In this document: piece after piece, positions 7,419 to 19,477 of the stretch
Numbering within the stretch: the first letter of the stretch is position 1
Layout: each line of letters starts with the position of its first letter
Source: Spartobacteria bacterium
GTDB lineage: Bacteria; Verrucomicrobiota; Verrucomicrobiia; Chthoniobacterales; Chthoniobacteraceae
Assembly (NCBI GenBank): GCA_021324395.1
Contig: JAJPJG010000031.1
Span: 124,001 to 188,000, forward strand
Length of the DNA stretch: 64,000 nt
Direction of reading: 5' to 3'
Position numbers and translations under genes: made by a program
The notes under the pieces: generated by a model
Databases searched by the model: none
Told to the model about the DNA's origin: nothing
Seen by the model: the letters and a program-made list of their open reading frames with translations, nothing else

Positions 7419-9359
7419 TTAAATTTGCGTATTCTCCGCAGTCAATGCCTCCCATTCGCGCGTCAGTCGTTCGACGTCTTCGTTGAGCGTCATAAGCTCG
7501 CGATTGAGCTGCATCGCCGCGCCCCCGGTCTGGTAGGTTTCCGGTTTCTCCAACTCGGCTGCGATCTGCTTCTGCCGCGTTTCGAGTCCGAGAATATGCA
7601 TCTCCAGATCGCGAACGCGCTTTTCCCGATCACGTTTTACCTTGGCCTCCGCTTTGCGCTGCTCGGCTTCAGCGCGCTTTTGCTCGCGCATTTCGCGCAT
7701 CCCCGGCCCGGAAGATTCGGCCTTCGTCGCAGCGGTTTGCTCCGGTTGCGCGTTTTGCAATTTCTCGCCTGCGGTAAGCGCCGCGCGCGCCGAGATCGCG
7801 CGCGATTTTTCGAGATAGTAATCGTAGTCGCCGGCATACGGCGTGAGATTTCCCGCGCTGATGTGCAGCACGTTTTTCGCGATCGCGCGGATGAAATGCA
7901 CGTCGTGGCTGATGAAAATGAGCGTGCCTTCAAACTGCGCGAGCGCCGTGATGAGTGCGTCGATGCTGCCGATATCGAGATGCGTCGTCGGCTCGTCCAT
8001 CAGCAACAAATTGGGCGGATCGAGCAGCAATTTTACGAGCGCCAGCCGCGTTTTCTCGCCGCCGCTTAGCACGGCAATACTTTTAAAAACATCGTCGCCG
8101 CGAAAGAGAAACGATCCGAGAACCGTCCGCGCCGTTTGCTCGGAAACAGGATTCGGCACATCGCGCACGCTTTCCAAAACGGTCTGCCGCGGGTTGAGCA
8201 TTTCCACGCGATATTGCGCAAAATATCCGACCTTCACATTGTGGCCGAGTTCGCGGGTGCCGCGTTGCACGGGCAGCACGCCGCCGAGAATTTTCAGCAG
8301 CGTCGATTTTCCTGCACCGTTCGGTCCGACCAGCACGGTGCGCTGTCCACGCTCGGCCTCGAAATTCATTCCGCGATAAACGACGAGATCGTCATAAGCA
8401 TGATCGATATCCTTGAGAGTGATGACGCGATGGCCGCTGCGCGGAGGCTGCGGAAAACGGAAGTGCACCGTTTTTTCACGTGCGAGCGGCGCTTCGATTT
8501 TCTCCATGCGCTCGATTTGCTTGAGCTTGCTCTGCGCCTGCGAAGCCTTGCTCGCCTTGGCCCGGAAGCGATCGGCGAATTCCTGCAGCGACGCGATCTC
8601 GCGCTGTTGATTTTTGTAAGCGGCCATCTGCTGCTCCTGGCGCGCGGCCTTTTGCTCGACGTAATTATCCCAGTTGCCGCGGTAGCGATTCAGCCGCCGA
8701 TGCGCGATTTCCACGATCGAATCGACGAGCGCGTTTAGAAATTCGCGATCGTGCGAAATGATGAGAATCGCGCCCTGATAACTGCGCAGATATTCCTGAA
8801 ACCACACGAGCGATTCGAGGTCGAGGTGATTGGTCGGTTCATCGAGTAACAGCAAATCCGGCTCCTGCACGAGCAGCCGCGCGAGATGCGCGCGCATCAC
8901 CCAGCCGCCGCTCAACGCCTTTGCCGGCCGCGCAAAATCCGATTCGCGGAAAGCGAGCCCGGCGAGAATGCGCTTCGCTTTTGGCTCGAGGCGCCAGCCA
9001 TCGTTTTCATCAAAAACGCGCGCAGCTTCGTGATGCTCGGGCGAATCCTCGGCCGCCGATTTCAGCACGCGTTGCGCATGCGCCATTTCAGGCGAAATCG
9101 CGCACGCAAGCTCCAACACCGTCTCATCTCCAACGGGTGCGCTTTCCTGCGGCAGAAACCCAATTGTCGCTGCACGCTCGAGAGAAACGCGGCCTTCATC
9201 CGGCGCGGCTTCGTTGAGAATCAGCGAAAACAGCGTCGATTTTCCCGCGCCGTTCGGCCCGACCAATCCCACGCGATCGCCGCGATTCACCTGCAACGAC
9301 GCCTCTTCGAAAAGAATGCGTCCGCCAAAACTTTTTGTGAGCTGCGAAATGGTAAGCAC
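7419..9359 (-). CDS. ABC-F family ATPase (ribosome-associated type)
   Basis: 646 residues from a GTG at 9359 (reading MLTISQLTKSFGG). The open frame continues upstream to 9602, but that part is a low-complexity shadow of the fructose-bisphosphatase gene. Two ABC domains lie in tandem without membrane segments, the ABC-F layout. Walker A GPNGAGKST occurs twice (near 35 and 350), the signatures are LSGGW and LSGGE, and the Walker B regions are LLLLDEPTNHLD and LLLMDEPTTHLD. The charged linker between them (YVEQKAARQEQQMAAYKNQ) is the region that reaches the ribosome in this family. A C-terminal coiled coil of about 90 residues, rich in Lys/Glu/Arg, follows. This is most like YheS/Uup-type proteins; the specific role (translation rescue or resistance) cannot be assigned. 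Confidence 0.9.
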   Translation of the reverse strand: MLTISQLTKSFGGRILFEEASLQVNRGDRVGLVGPNGAGKSTLFSLILNEAAPDEGRVSLERAATIGFLPQESAPVGDETVLELACAISPEMAHAQRVLKSAAEDSPEHHEAARVFDENDGWRLEPKAKRILAGLAFRESDFARPAKALSGGWVMRAHLARLLVQEPDLLLLDEPTNHLDLESLVWFQEYLRSYQGAILIISHDREFLNALVDSIVEIAHRRLNRYRGNWDNYVEQKAARQEQQMAAYKNQQREIASLQEFADRFRAKASKASQAQSKLKQIERMEKIEAPLAREKTVHFRFPQPPRSGHRVITLKDIDHAYDDLVVYRGMNFEAERGQRTVLVGPNGAGKSTLLKILGGVLPVQRGTRELGHNVKVGYFAQYRVEMLNPRQTVLESVRDVPNPVSEQTARTVLGSFLFRGDDVFKSIAVLSGGEKTRLALVKLLLDPPNLLLMDEPTTHLDIGSIDALITALAQFEGTLIFISHDVHFIRAIAKNVLHISAGNLTPYAGDYDYYLEKSRAISARAALTAGEKLQNAQPEQTAATKAESSGPGMREMREQKRAEAEQRKAEAKVKRDREKRVRDLEMHILGLETRQKQIAAELEKPETYQTGGAAMQLNRELMTLNEDVERLTREWEALTAENTQI

Positions 9360-9418
9360 GGAAAAGCGGGGAATGTCGCGGACATCGTCGCGCGACGCAA
9401 GCCCGCGTCCGCGCGAGG

Positions 9419-10483
9419 TTAAATCCGGTGCTCGCGATTGTCCGAGCGCAGGTAGATCGTCTTTTTTCGCAGATCGTGGTGCGCGGTGATGTAGCGAATC
9501 GTGCGGCTTTTCGCGCGCATCAAAACGGAATGCGTGACCGCAGTGTGTCCGCGCACTTGCACGCCGCGCAGGAGCGGACTGTCGCTGATGCCGGTTGCGC
9601 AAAACATGATGTTCTGGCCGTTCGCGAGATCGTTCGCGTAAAACACGCGCCCGAGATCTTCGCTGTAGCCCTCATCGATGATCGATTTTTTCTCCGCCTC
9701 ATCGCGCGGCCACATCATGCACTGGATGTCGCCGCCCAAGCATTTCAGCGCCGCCGCGGAAAGCACGGCCTCGGGCGAACCGCCGACGCCGACGTAAATA
9801 TCGATGCCGCTATCCGCAATCGAAGGCGCGATGGCCGCCGCGATGTCGCCGTCGCCGATCATGCGCAACGCCGCGCCGACGCGCCGGATTTCCGCGACGA
9901 GTTTTTCGTGCCGCGGACGATCCATGACGAGCACGACCACGTCCTGCACTCGCTTGCGCAGCGCCTTCGCGATCGAGACGATCGTCTCCTCGATCGGATT
10001 GCGAATCTGCACGGTCTCAATGCCGGTGCGCTCCATGTATTCGATCACGCGCGGGCCATACGCGAGCTTCATCATGTAAAATGCCGGAATGTCTTTGAGC
10101 GCGCAGCGCACGCCTTCCTCCGGGCTCGCAGCGGCGAGACACGCGATGGAATTTGGCGCGCCTTTCGCGATGTTCGTCGTGCCGTCGATCGGGTCGAGCG
10201 CGAGGTCGAACTTCAGCGTGCCGGGCGCCCAGGTGCCGAGATGTTCGCCTTTGAAAATGCCGGGCGCATTGTCCTTGATGCCTTCGCCGATCACGACCTC
10301 GCCGCAGATGTTCATCAAGTCGAACATGCCCCGAATCGCATCGCATGCCGCAGCGTCCGCCGTCTCTTTTTCGCCGCGCCCGAGCCACTGGATCGCGTTC
10401 AGCGCCGCATGCTCCGTCGCGCGGACGAAATCCACTTCGATGATGCGTTCAACGTCGTAATACTGCTCGCGCGGAGTTTTCAT
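9419..10483 (-). CDS. glpX: Class II fructose-1,6-bisphosphatase
   Basis: 354 residues. It hydrolyses fructose 1,6-bisphosphate to fructose 6-phosphate in gluconeogenesis. The GlpX signatures are present: GEVVIGEGIKDNAPG around residue 62, the metal-binding LALDPIDGTTN near 95-105, and GVGGSPEAVLSAAALKC near 205-220. There is no signal peptide. It ends 59 bases before the ABC-F start on the same strand, so co-transcription with ABC-F and yjbQ is possible. Confidence 0.94.
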   Translation of the reverse strand: MKTPREQYYDVERIIEVDFVRATEHAALNAIQWLGRGEKETADAAACDAIRGMFDLMNICGEVVIGEGIKDNAPGIFKGEHLGTWAPGTLKFDLALDPIDGTTNIAKGAPNSIACLAAASPEEGVRCALKDIPAFYMMKLAYGPRVIEYMERTGIETVQIRNPIEETIVSIAKALRKRVQDVVVLVMDRPRHEKLVAEIRRVGAALRMIGDGDIAAAIAPSIADSGIDIYVGVGGSPEAVLSAAALKCLGGDIQCMMWPRDEAEKKSIIDEGYSEDLGRVFYANDLANGQNIMFCATGISDSPLLRGVQVRGHTAVTHSVLMRAKSRTIRYITAHHDLRKKTIYLRSDNREHRI

Positions 10484-10532
10484 GGAGGGGTTATGATGAA
10501 ATGCGAAAGACCTTTTTCAAGTCCTCACTCCG

Positions 10533-13144
10533 CTATTTGTGTGACGCGACTGTGAGAAAATCCGCGAGCGATTTCGCCTCGTCGAGATGCACGTGGTAAT
10601 CGCGATTTGAATTTTCGACAGCGGTTTTTGCGTCGGCGATTTTCTTGTTCGCCGCTTCGATAGCCGCGTTTGCTTTTGTGCGTGCATCTGCGGTTTTCGC
10701 AGCGATTTCATCAACGCTCGCGCGCAGCTTTCGGATTTTTTCCGGTGCATTTTCCGCGTCGGCTTTCGCTTGCGCGAGCACATTTTCGGCGGCGGAAAGG
10801 CGCGCGGTTGCTTGTTCAATCTCATGCTTTCGAGCAGTCGCATTCGCGCGCGCATCTGTGAGAGCGCGGTTCAGCAAATCGAGCGTCTCCTTTGCTTTCG
10901 CGACAGCGTCCACGAGCGTTTTGTCGTCCGGCGATTTCGTGGCGTCGGCTTGGATTTTTGCAAAAAATTCCGCGGCGGAATTTGCCAGCGATTCCTTCGG
11001 CGCGATCGCCTGCTGCGCCGCGGTCGCTGCTGCATTTGCGTCGTCGATTTGTTTGTGTGCGTCCGCAATTTCCGATTCGCATTTTTTCGTCCGCTCCGGT
11101 CCATCGGCTAGCACACGCTCCGTGGCCGCAAGATCCGCCCGCGCTTTGTCGAGCGGCGCCGCTGCGGCGCGTGCATCGGCGACTGCCTGCTGCTGCCGCG
11201 CTTCGCATTTTGCCAATTCATCGCGCGCCGCGTGCAGCGTGACGTTGATTTGCGCCGCGCGCCATTGCGCGAGTTCGGCTTTTGCTGCGCTCAATTGCTT
11301 CGCGATCGACGCTTCCTCCTGTCGCGCTTTTGCCAGCGTCGCTTCGGCTGCTTTTGTCTGCTCCGTTTCCGGCGCGAGCGTTTTGTTAAGTTTGGCGAGA
11401 TCCGCTTTTTGTTTTTCGAGCGCGTTTTGCGTTACCGAAATTTCGTCCTGCAATTTTTTCGCAGCGTCCGTTTTGTCGGATAGCGCCTGTTTCGCTGCGT
11501 CCTGCGCAGTTTGATCGGGCGTATTCATCGCGCCCGAATCTGTCTCGATCTGCGCCGATTCCTCCTGCGCTTTTTGCAACGTCATATTCGCGGTTTGCAA
11601 ATCTTTTGCCAAAGCTGCGAGCTGCACTTCCGTTGTTTTGATTTCCACTTGCTTCGCCTGGATCGCCGCATTCGTTTGGCGAATTTCCGAGCTCATCTTC
11701 GCGAACGCACCTTCCCAATCCGTCCGCGCGCCGAGCAGTTTTCGGTGACGCGGCTGCAGCTCGGAAAGCCGCTTGGTTGCTGCATCCGCGCGCTCCGCGA
11801 GCGTCGGCGGATTCACGTCGAGATCGCCCGCGTGTTTGCCGTCCGGCGTCCAAACGCGCAACGCGCCCGTCCAGTCGCCGGCAAAAATTTTGCCGCCCGC
11901 AAACGCCGCCTGCATCGCAATGTCATCGAACGCCTCGAACTGTTGCAGCTTGTTTCCATTCGCGTCCCAAAGTCGCGTCACACGGTCGCGCCCGCACGTG
12001 ACGATGCGCCCGTCGCTCGCGAACGCCAGCGACGTGACGCCGCCGTTGTGCGCATTCCAGCTTTTCGTCTCGCGTCCTTCGCGTATGTCCCAAAATTTCA
12101 CCGAGCCGTCCTCGCTTGCGCTCGCGACTGTATTTGCAAAACACGCGACACTCGTGATCGCGCCTTTGTGCGCGCTGATCGTTTGCAGCTCGCGTCCTTC
12201 GGTGTCCCAAACGACGAGCCCGCCTGCGCGGTCGCCCGTAACGAGCGATTTTCCGTCCGGCGTGAAGCTGAGCGCGGTCACCCAGTCCGTGTGCTTTTTC
12301 ATTTTGTGCAAAAGCGAACCGTCGCGGGCGGAGTAAATTTTCACGAGTTTGCCCGGGCCGCCGAGCGCGATGCGCGTGCGATCGGCGCTGATGTCCGCGG
12401 CAAGCACGCTGTCAAATTCCTCGCCGACTTCGACCACGCGTTGGCCGCTCGCGACATCCCACACGACTACGCGTCCGGATTTCGCCGCGATGCCGCCGCC
12501 CGCGAGCAGCAGCTTTCCATCGCGGCTGAATTTCAGCACGTCCGGAAATCCTTCCGGAAACGGCAGAATGCCGGTCAAAGCAAGCGTGTCGCTGTTGTAA
12601 AACAATACCTGCTTCTGGCCTGCAACCGCGACGAGCGGCGCCCATGGACTCGCAGCCATCGCGGAAATCGCGCCCGCTTTCTGTGCATGCACAACCGGCT
12701 CCAGTAAAGGATCGAGAGGCATCGACGGCGGACCTTTCGGCTTTTCCTCAACCGCAACTGGCGCGACATCGTTGGTTTTTTTTGCCAGGGCACTGCCGGA
12801 ATTTTCCGGGGCATTCGCCTCGATCCATTTTTTGATCAATTCGATTTGCGAGTCCGGCAGTTTCTCGCTGCGCAATGGCATCATTGGCTCTTCCAAATGC
12901 GCGACGACGCGATACAGCAAACTTTTTGATGCATTTCCCGGCTCGACAATCGTGCCCGCGTCGCTGCCTTCGATCGTCGCCTGATAGGTCGAAAGATCGA
13001 GGCCCGCTTTTTTCTTGTCCGGATTGTGACAGCTCAAACAACTGTTTTGAAAAATCGGCCGGATATGCTCGGCGTAAGTAATCGGTTCCGCGACCGTGTG
13101 CGCAGCCGCAACACACAAAAATGCGCCGCTAAAAACGTGCGTTT

Positions 13145-13148
<4 letters not shown>
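10533..13148 (-). CDS. Cytochrome c (PSCyt1-type) WD40 protein with long coiled-coil tail
   Basis: 871 residues, the last gene of a four-gene operon. A signal peptide (ends near TVAEP) precedes a cytochrome c-like domain with the haem motif CLSCH (C37, C40, H41) of the planctomycete cytochrome C type. Residues about 165-440 hold WD40 repeats (for example GAITSVACFANTVASASEDG and SVKFWD). From about 450 to 860 the protein is a long Ala/Lys/Glu/Gln-rich coiled coil. The start overlaps the stop of the upstream gene by 4 bases (13145-13148), which suggests translational coupling. Proteins of this architecture occur with DUF1549/DUF1553 and DUF1501 partners in Planctomycetes and Verrucomicrobia. 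The biochemical role is not established; an envelope redox or polymer-degradation complex is inference. Confidence 0.88.
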
Positions 13149-15348
<2,200 letters not shown>

Positions 15349-15352
<4 letters not shown>

Positions 15353-17637
15353 TTCGCAGCGACCTCCTTCGCCGGTTTATCGATACGGAGCACGCCGCCT
15401 TGCGCGATATTGGAAACGATCGGCTCGCCGTTTTGTAAAATCGTGAGCTTGCAAAAAAGTCCTTTGTGTTGACCGGCGGGACTGGCCGGATCGGTCGCGA
15501 CATTGAAGCGGACTTCGTTATCCGCAGAGGTAATTTCCATCGCCTGCGCGGAGACTTTGTTGGGCAAACCGAGCAGTTCGATTTTTGCTTTTCCATCGAA
15601 CATTGCGTTTTGCGTGAGCTTGCAAACCAGCGTCGTCGATTGTCCCTGCTCGGTATTCGCACGCTCGATTTGCGCTGTGACGAAGGGCTTCGCGATTTCC
15701 ATGTCGAAAAGCTGCGATGAAACCCAGACCGCGCCTTTTCCGGTGTCGGCCGAGGCAACGACAGCCGTTTTCCATTTATGCAACGCTGCGTTATCATTCG
15801 CGCTGAGCGGAATCGTGGCCTCATTTTTGTCGGCGGGAATCGTGATCGCTGGTTGCGAACCGACGCCGGGCGGATTCCAAAGCATCGAGATATTGACCGG
15901 GGCGTTGAATCCATCGGCGCGCGTGACCACAACACGCAGGTCCATCGCGCCGTTTTGAACCAGCGGAACTTTCGGTTGCATCACTTCGATTTTGAATGGC
16001 GCGGCCTCGGCGACAACGACCGGCAGTTTCGTCACATCGGTGCTGTAATACGGTGCGTTGTTCGGCTGTCCGATCACGAGCTCGACGTGCTGGCCAAAAT
16101 GCGCGGCGATTTCTTTCGCGCTGACATCGCAAAGCGCCGCGGCAACCGGCGCATCGGCGCGCGCTTCAAAAACGACCGGCAGCGTATCGACACGCTCCGA
16201 CATTGCATCCGCGGCCGCGCCGACACCGGCGGGCAAATCGTGCGGATCGAGCGTGAGACTGCCGCCAAATTCGCTGCGTTTCGCGCGAATCAATGCGCCG
16301 TAGCGATTGCCGCGCGGAACGACGACGCTTTGCCGCTCCTGCGAATCCTTCACGATTTCGGGAATGGTCAGCGCCACGTCCGGCGCGGCGGGCGTAATTT
16401 CGATCCGGTAAACAAACGCGGGTCTGCCACGCCCAAGCTGATCCCGCACACTGACAGCGTATTCACCATCGGCGGGAACTTTGAAACGCAGGTAGCTGTC
16501 CGGCCCGGCCGAGTCGTCATTGCTGGCGAGCTGCTTTCCGTTCGCATCGAAAATCGCGAGGACGGAATCGAGCGGCGATCGCAGGCGCCGCGCGTAAACA
16601 TTCACGTCGAGCTGCTGATCTTTTTTCGCGGCGAACTTGAAAAAGTCGACATCGTCACGCGTGCCGACAATGCCGTTGAACGCCAGCGGCAGCGGTTTGT
16701 CGGTGCCTGTCGCTTGTTTAAAAGCATCGTTCGGCTCCGACTCGAGCACGTTTGGAAATGGCGAAACGCGAATGATGTTTGCAGCCGGCGCGATCAAGCC
16801 GTCCTGCTCCGCGAACGCGGGAAAATTTTCATTCGCCTGCGGAGGCAGAATCAGCTTTTTTGCAATCTCACCGACGGGATCGCCGATGAATTTTACCGCG
16901 AGTTCGCCGCCGGTTTGTCCACCCGCCGGATACACCGCGAGCGGCTGTGGAAACGTGCCGACGTGCAGCCGGTATGCGCATTTGTCGGTGCCGCCCCACG
17001 CGCTTTCGCGCACGGCGATGAGATACACGCCGTCCTCCGGCGCAATCAGCGAGATGAGCGGGTCCTGCAAAAAGAGCGCGTTATCGTCGTTCGTCGCGAG
17101 CGTGCGGCCGCCTTTCGAAATCGACAGCCACGGATCGAACAACGCGCGCCCGAGCCGCATGCCTTCGACTTCCGCGGTGATGCGCTGGCCGCGTTTTGCC
17201 TCGACGGAAAAATAATCGATTTCTTCTTCTTTGATTACACCGTTAACGGTTGTGTTTAACGCGATTGGCTGCGCATGCGCTGGATCGTGGTTCTCCTTTG
17301 CCTCCACGCTTGGAAACGGCCCGACGTAAATCGTGCTCAATTCCGACACGCCCGTCGCCGTCCAGACGCGTAACGCGTGTTCGCCCAGCGCGCAGTCGTT
17401 CGCGACTTTCAGCTTCGCTTTGAATTTCCCGTCATCGACCGGCACAAGCGCCGCGACTTCAAAACCGGGCGAATAAAAAAGCAGCCCTTTCGCGTCGCCG
17501 AGCTGTTTGCCGGTGATGGTTAATTCCACTTCCGCGCCGCGTTGCGCGCCCGGCGGATTGATCGCCGAAAGCTGCGGCGACGCAGCGCGCAGCGCAGTCG
17601 CGAGCGACAGCAAAAGCACGGATGCGCGCAGCGACAT
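15349..17637 (-). CDS. Exported protein with pre-peptidase C-terminal (PPC) domains
   Basis: 762 residues with a signal peptide (MSLRASVLLLSLATALRAAS). An IPT/Ig-like domain at about 25-105 (INPPGAQRGAEVELTITG) is followed by two PPC beta-sandwich domains, near 110-235 (DYFSVEAKRGQRITAEVEG) and 285-415 (VDFFKFAAKKDQQLDVNVY). Each carries the ATNDD/ASNDD signature typical of PPC domains. The rest is predicted beta-rich. No catalytic motif was found. It overlaps the downstream DUF1549 gene by 4 bases and starts 3 bases after the DUF1501 stop. The gene order says it is an accessory exported partner in the same system. Confidence 0.85.
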
Positions 17638-17640
17638 GGC

Positions 17641-18963
17641 TTACGCCAGCAATTCGTTTACGACTTGGCCGCCTCGCACAATGTCGATGGGACGATTGCC
17701 TGGCGACATCAATTTCTTCGCGCCGTCGATGCCGAGCTGCTTGTAAATCGTCATCGCGAAATCCTCGACCGACAGCGGATTTTCGTCCGGCTCGGCGCCG
17801 GTTTCGTTCGACGATCCGTAAATGCTGCCGTGCTTGATGCCGCCGCCGGCGAGCGCGATGGAAAACACGCGCGGCCAGTGATCGCGCCCCGCGTCCTTAT
17901 TGATTTTCGGCGTGCGGCCAAACTCCGTCGTCACCATCACCAGCGTCGAGTCGAGCATGCCGCGCCGGTCGAGATCGCGGATCAGCGCTGCGTAGGCTTT
18001 GTCGAATTGCGGCAGATCTTTCTGGATGCCGCCGCGCACGTTGGAGTGATGATCCCAGCCGCCGTAAACCAGCGACACGAAACGAACTCCGCTTTCCACC
18101 AGGCGCCGCGCCATCAGCATCCGCATTCCCGCGCCGTTGCGGCCGTATTCGTCTTTGAGCGCATCCGGTTCCGCTTTCAAATTGAAAGCCTCGCGCGCTT
18201 TTTGCGAGCTCACCAGGCCGTAGGCGCGCTGGTAAAAACTATCCATCGCATCGAGCGCGTCCGATTTTTCCAGCTCGCGAAAATGCGCGTCCACCGTGGC
18301 GAGAATGCTCTGCCGCTGCGCGAAACGCTCGTGATCGACATCCGGCGGCAGCGAGAGATCGCGCACGTTGAATTTCTCGTTCGCCGGATCGCCGCCGAGA
18401 CTGAACGGCCCGTAGGCGTTGCTCAAATATCCGCTGCCGGCGTAGGGATTCGGCTGCGACGGGATGCAGACATAAGGCGGCAGATCGTTGCGCACGCCGA
18501 GTTCGTGCGAGACGACGCTGCCGATGCTCGGGTATTGAATCGCCGGGCTCGGCTTGTAGCCCGTGAACATGTTGTGCGTGCCGCGTTCGTGCGCCGCCTC
18601 GCCATGCGTCATCGAGCGGACGACGGTGATTTTATCCGCGATTTGCGCGGTTTCTTTCAGCAGCTCGTTGAAAGCAACGCCGTCGAGTTTCGTCGGGATC
18701 GAGCCGAACGGCCCGCGCACTTCCACCGGCGCGAACGGTTTTGGATCGAACGATTCGTGCGCCGAGATTCCGCCCGGCAGAAAAATGTGGATGACCGCCT
18801 TCGCCTTCGCGTCCGCCGCGGCGTCGGCTGCGCGCAATTTAAAAAAATCGCCGAGCGTCAGCCCGAGGCCGCCGACCAGGCCGACGTAGAGAAAATCGCG
18901 TCGGGAGACTTTGCGAAAGTGGGCTGGATCGTCATACCACGTGACCGGTTGGAAGTCGCTCAT
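17641..18963 (-). CDS. DUF1501 exported protein (sulfatase-like fold), Tat-type leader
   Basis: 440 residues, first gene of the four-gene operon. The N-terminus has a twin-arginine-like leader, SRRDFLYVGLVGGLGLTLG, near residues 19-37. DUF1501 proteins share the alkaline-phosphatase/sulfatase fold. Visible family stretches are LPGGISAHESFDPKP near the start of the domain, GGWDHHSN near 305, and TTEFGRTPKIN near 340. DUF1501 genes almost always sit beside DUF1549/DUF1553 genes in Planctomycetes and Verrucomicrobia, as here. No sulfatase nucleophile signature (CxPxR) was seen, so sulfatase activity is not implied. Confidence 0.9.
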   Translation of the reverse strand: MSDFQPVTWYDDPAHFRKVSRRDFLYVGLVGGLGLTLGDFFKLRAADAAADAKAKAVIHIFLPGGISAHESFDPKPFAPVEVRGPFGSIPTKLDGVAFNELLKETAQIADKITVVRSMTHGEAAHERGTHNMFTGYKPSPAIQYPSIGSVVSHELGVRNDLPPYVCIPSQPNPYAGSGYLSNAYGPFSLGGDPANEKFNVRDLSLPPDVDHERFAQRQSILATVDAHFRELEKSDALDAMDSFYQRAYGLVSSQKAREAFNLKAEPDALKDEYGRNGAGMRMLMARRLVESGVRFVSLVYGGWDHHSNVRGGIQKDLPQFDKAYAALIRDLDRRGMLDSTLVMVTTEFGRTPKINKDAGRDHWPRVFSIALAGGGIKHGSIYGSSNETGAEPDENPLSVEDFAMTIYKQLGIDGAKKLMSPGNRPIDIVRGGQVVNELLA

Positions 18964-19197
18964 AAGTGTTCAGTGAAACACCCGGGTTCGATGGGGGTTG
19001 TGGGACTTTACGGCGAATTCCGCAGCGCGCAAACGGAGATCGCAACAATTAACGCGCGCTAATTTGAGACCTACCGGGCAATCAGGTGAGCGCCTGATTT
19101 TCCAAAAGCCGAATTGGATTATTTTCCCGCCGCAAACAAAAATCGACGGGCAGGGCCGAAAGGGCGCCCATCGGTTTTGCTGCGAACATTAGCAACT
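18964..19197. other. Leader/intergenic region with one small hairpin
   Basis: There is no gene here. A hairpin with arms AATCAGG (19080-19086) and CCTGATT (19093-19099) lies in the region that would be the 5' leader of the DUF1501 operon. The same arms recur at 19434-19452 on the other side of the small lipoprotein gene. No confident promoter could be picked. Confidence 0.35.
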
Positions 19198-19240
19198 GCG
19201 CCACGGCACACTTGGTGACCGTGGCGCGGTTTGCTTTTGT
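19198..19240 (-). terminator. Hairpin between the lipoprotein gene and the DUF1501 operon
   Basis: Perfect 9-bp arms GCGCCACGG (19198-19206) and CCGTGGCGC (19219-19227) with a 12-base loop lie 14 bases after the stop of the lipoprotein gene. Only the plus-strand side is followed by a T-rich stretch (TTTGCTTTTGT). As a minus-strand terminator for the lipoprotein gene it is therefore imperfect, and it may simply separate the units. Confidence 0.45.
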
Positions 19241-19369
19241 CTAACGGCCCGACACAGTGCCGCTGCCGCTGGCGGACCCACCGCCGCTAAACGAGCCGCT
19301 GTGTGTGCCTTCGCATCCGGCAACTGCCAGTGCCAGTGCGGTGACTAATGCGAGTAGTATTGTTTTCAT
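19241..19369 (-). CDS. 42-residue Gly/Ser-rich lipoprotein
   Basis: A very short gene with a strong AGGAG seven bases before the ATG at 19369. The product begins MKTILLALVTALALAVAGC, a lipoprotein signal with lipobox AVAGC (Cys19). The mature part is only 24 residues, Gly/Ser/Thr-rich (GGGSASGSGTVSGR). In size and layout it resembles the tiny lipoproteins of the entericidin type, although the mature sequence is not clearly homologous. A hairpin follows the stop. The combination of Shine-Dalgarno, lipobox and downstream hairpin makes it credible despite its length. Confidence 0.7.
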   Translation of the reverse strand: MKTILLALVTALALAVAGCEGTHSGSFSGGGSASGSGTVSGR

Positions 19370-19477
19370 GATTACTCCTTTGTTTTAAAAACGCTTCGCA
19401 CCCAAGCTTTCGGCTGGCTCTCCCCGCCGAACGAATCAGGGTTTTTCCTGATACGAAAACCGCGCTAGATTTCGCGC

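Noticed and set aside
9360..9602. N-terminal extension of the ABC-F protein
   Set aside because: The 81 extra codons are basic low-complexity sequence overlapping glpX; the GTG at 9359 gives the standard N-terminus.
15778..17259. 493-codon plus-strand open frame
   Set aside because: Antisense shadow of the PPC-domain gene, Arg-rich and without domains.
17542..19062. 506-codon plus-strand open frame
   Set aside because: Antisense shadow of the DUF1501 gene.
19435..19452. Terminator with arms ATCAGG and CCTGAT
   Set aside because: Stem of only 6-7 bp with no following T-run and located just before the Y-family polymerase start.
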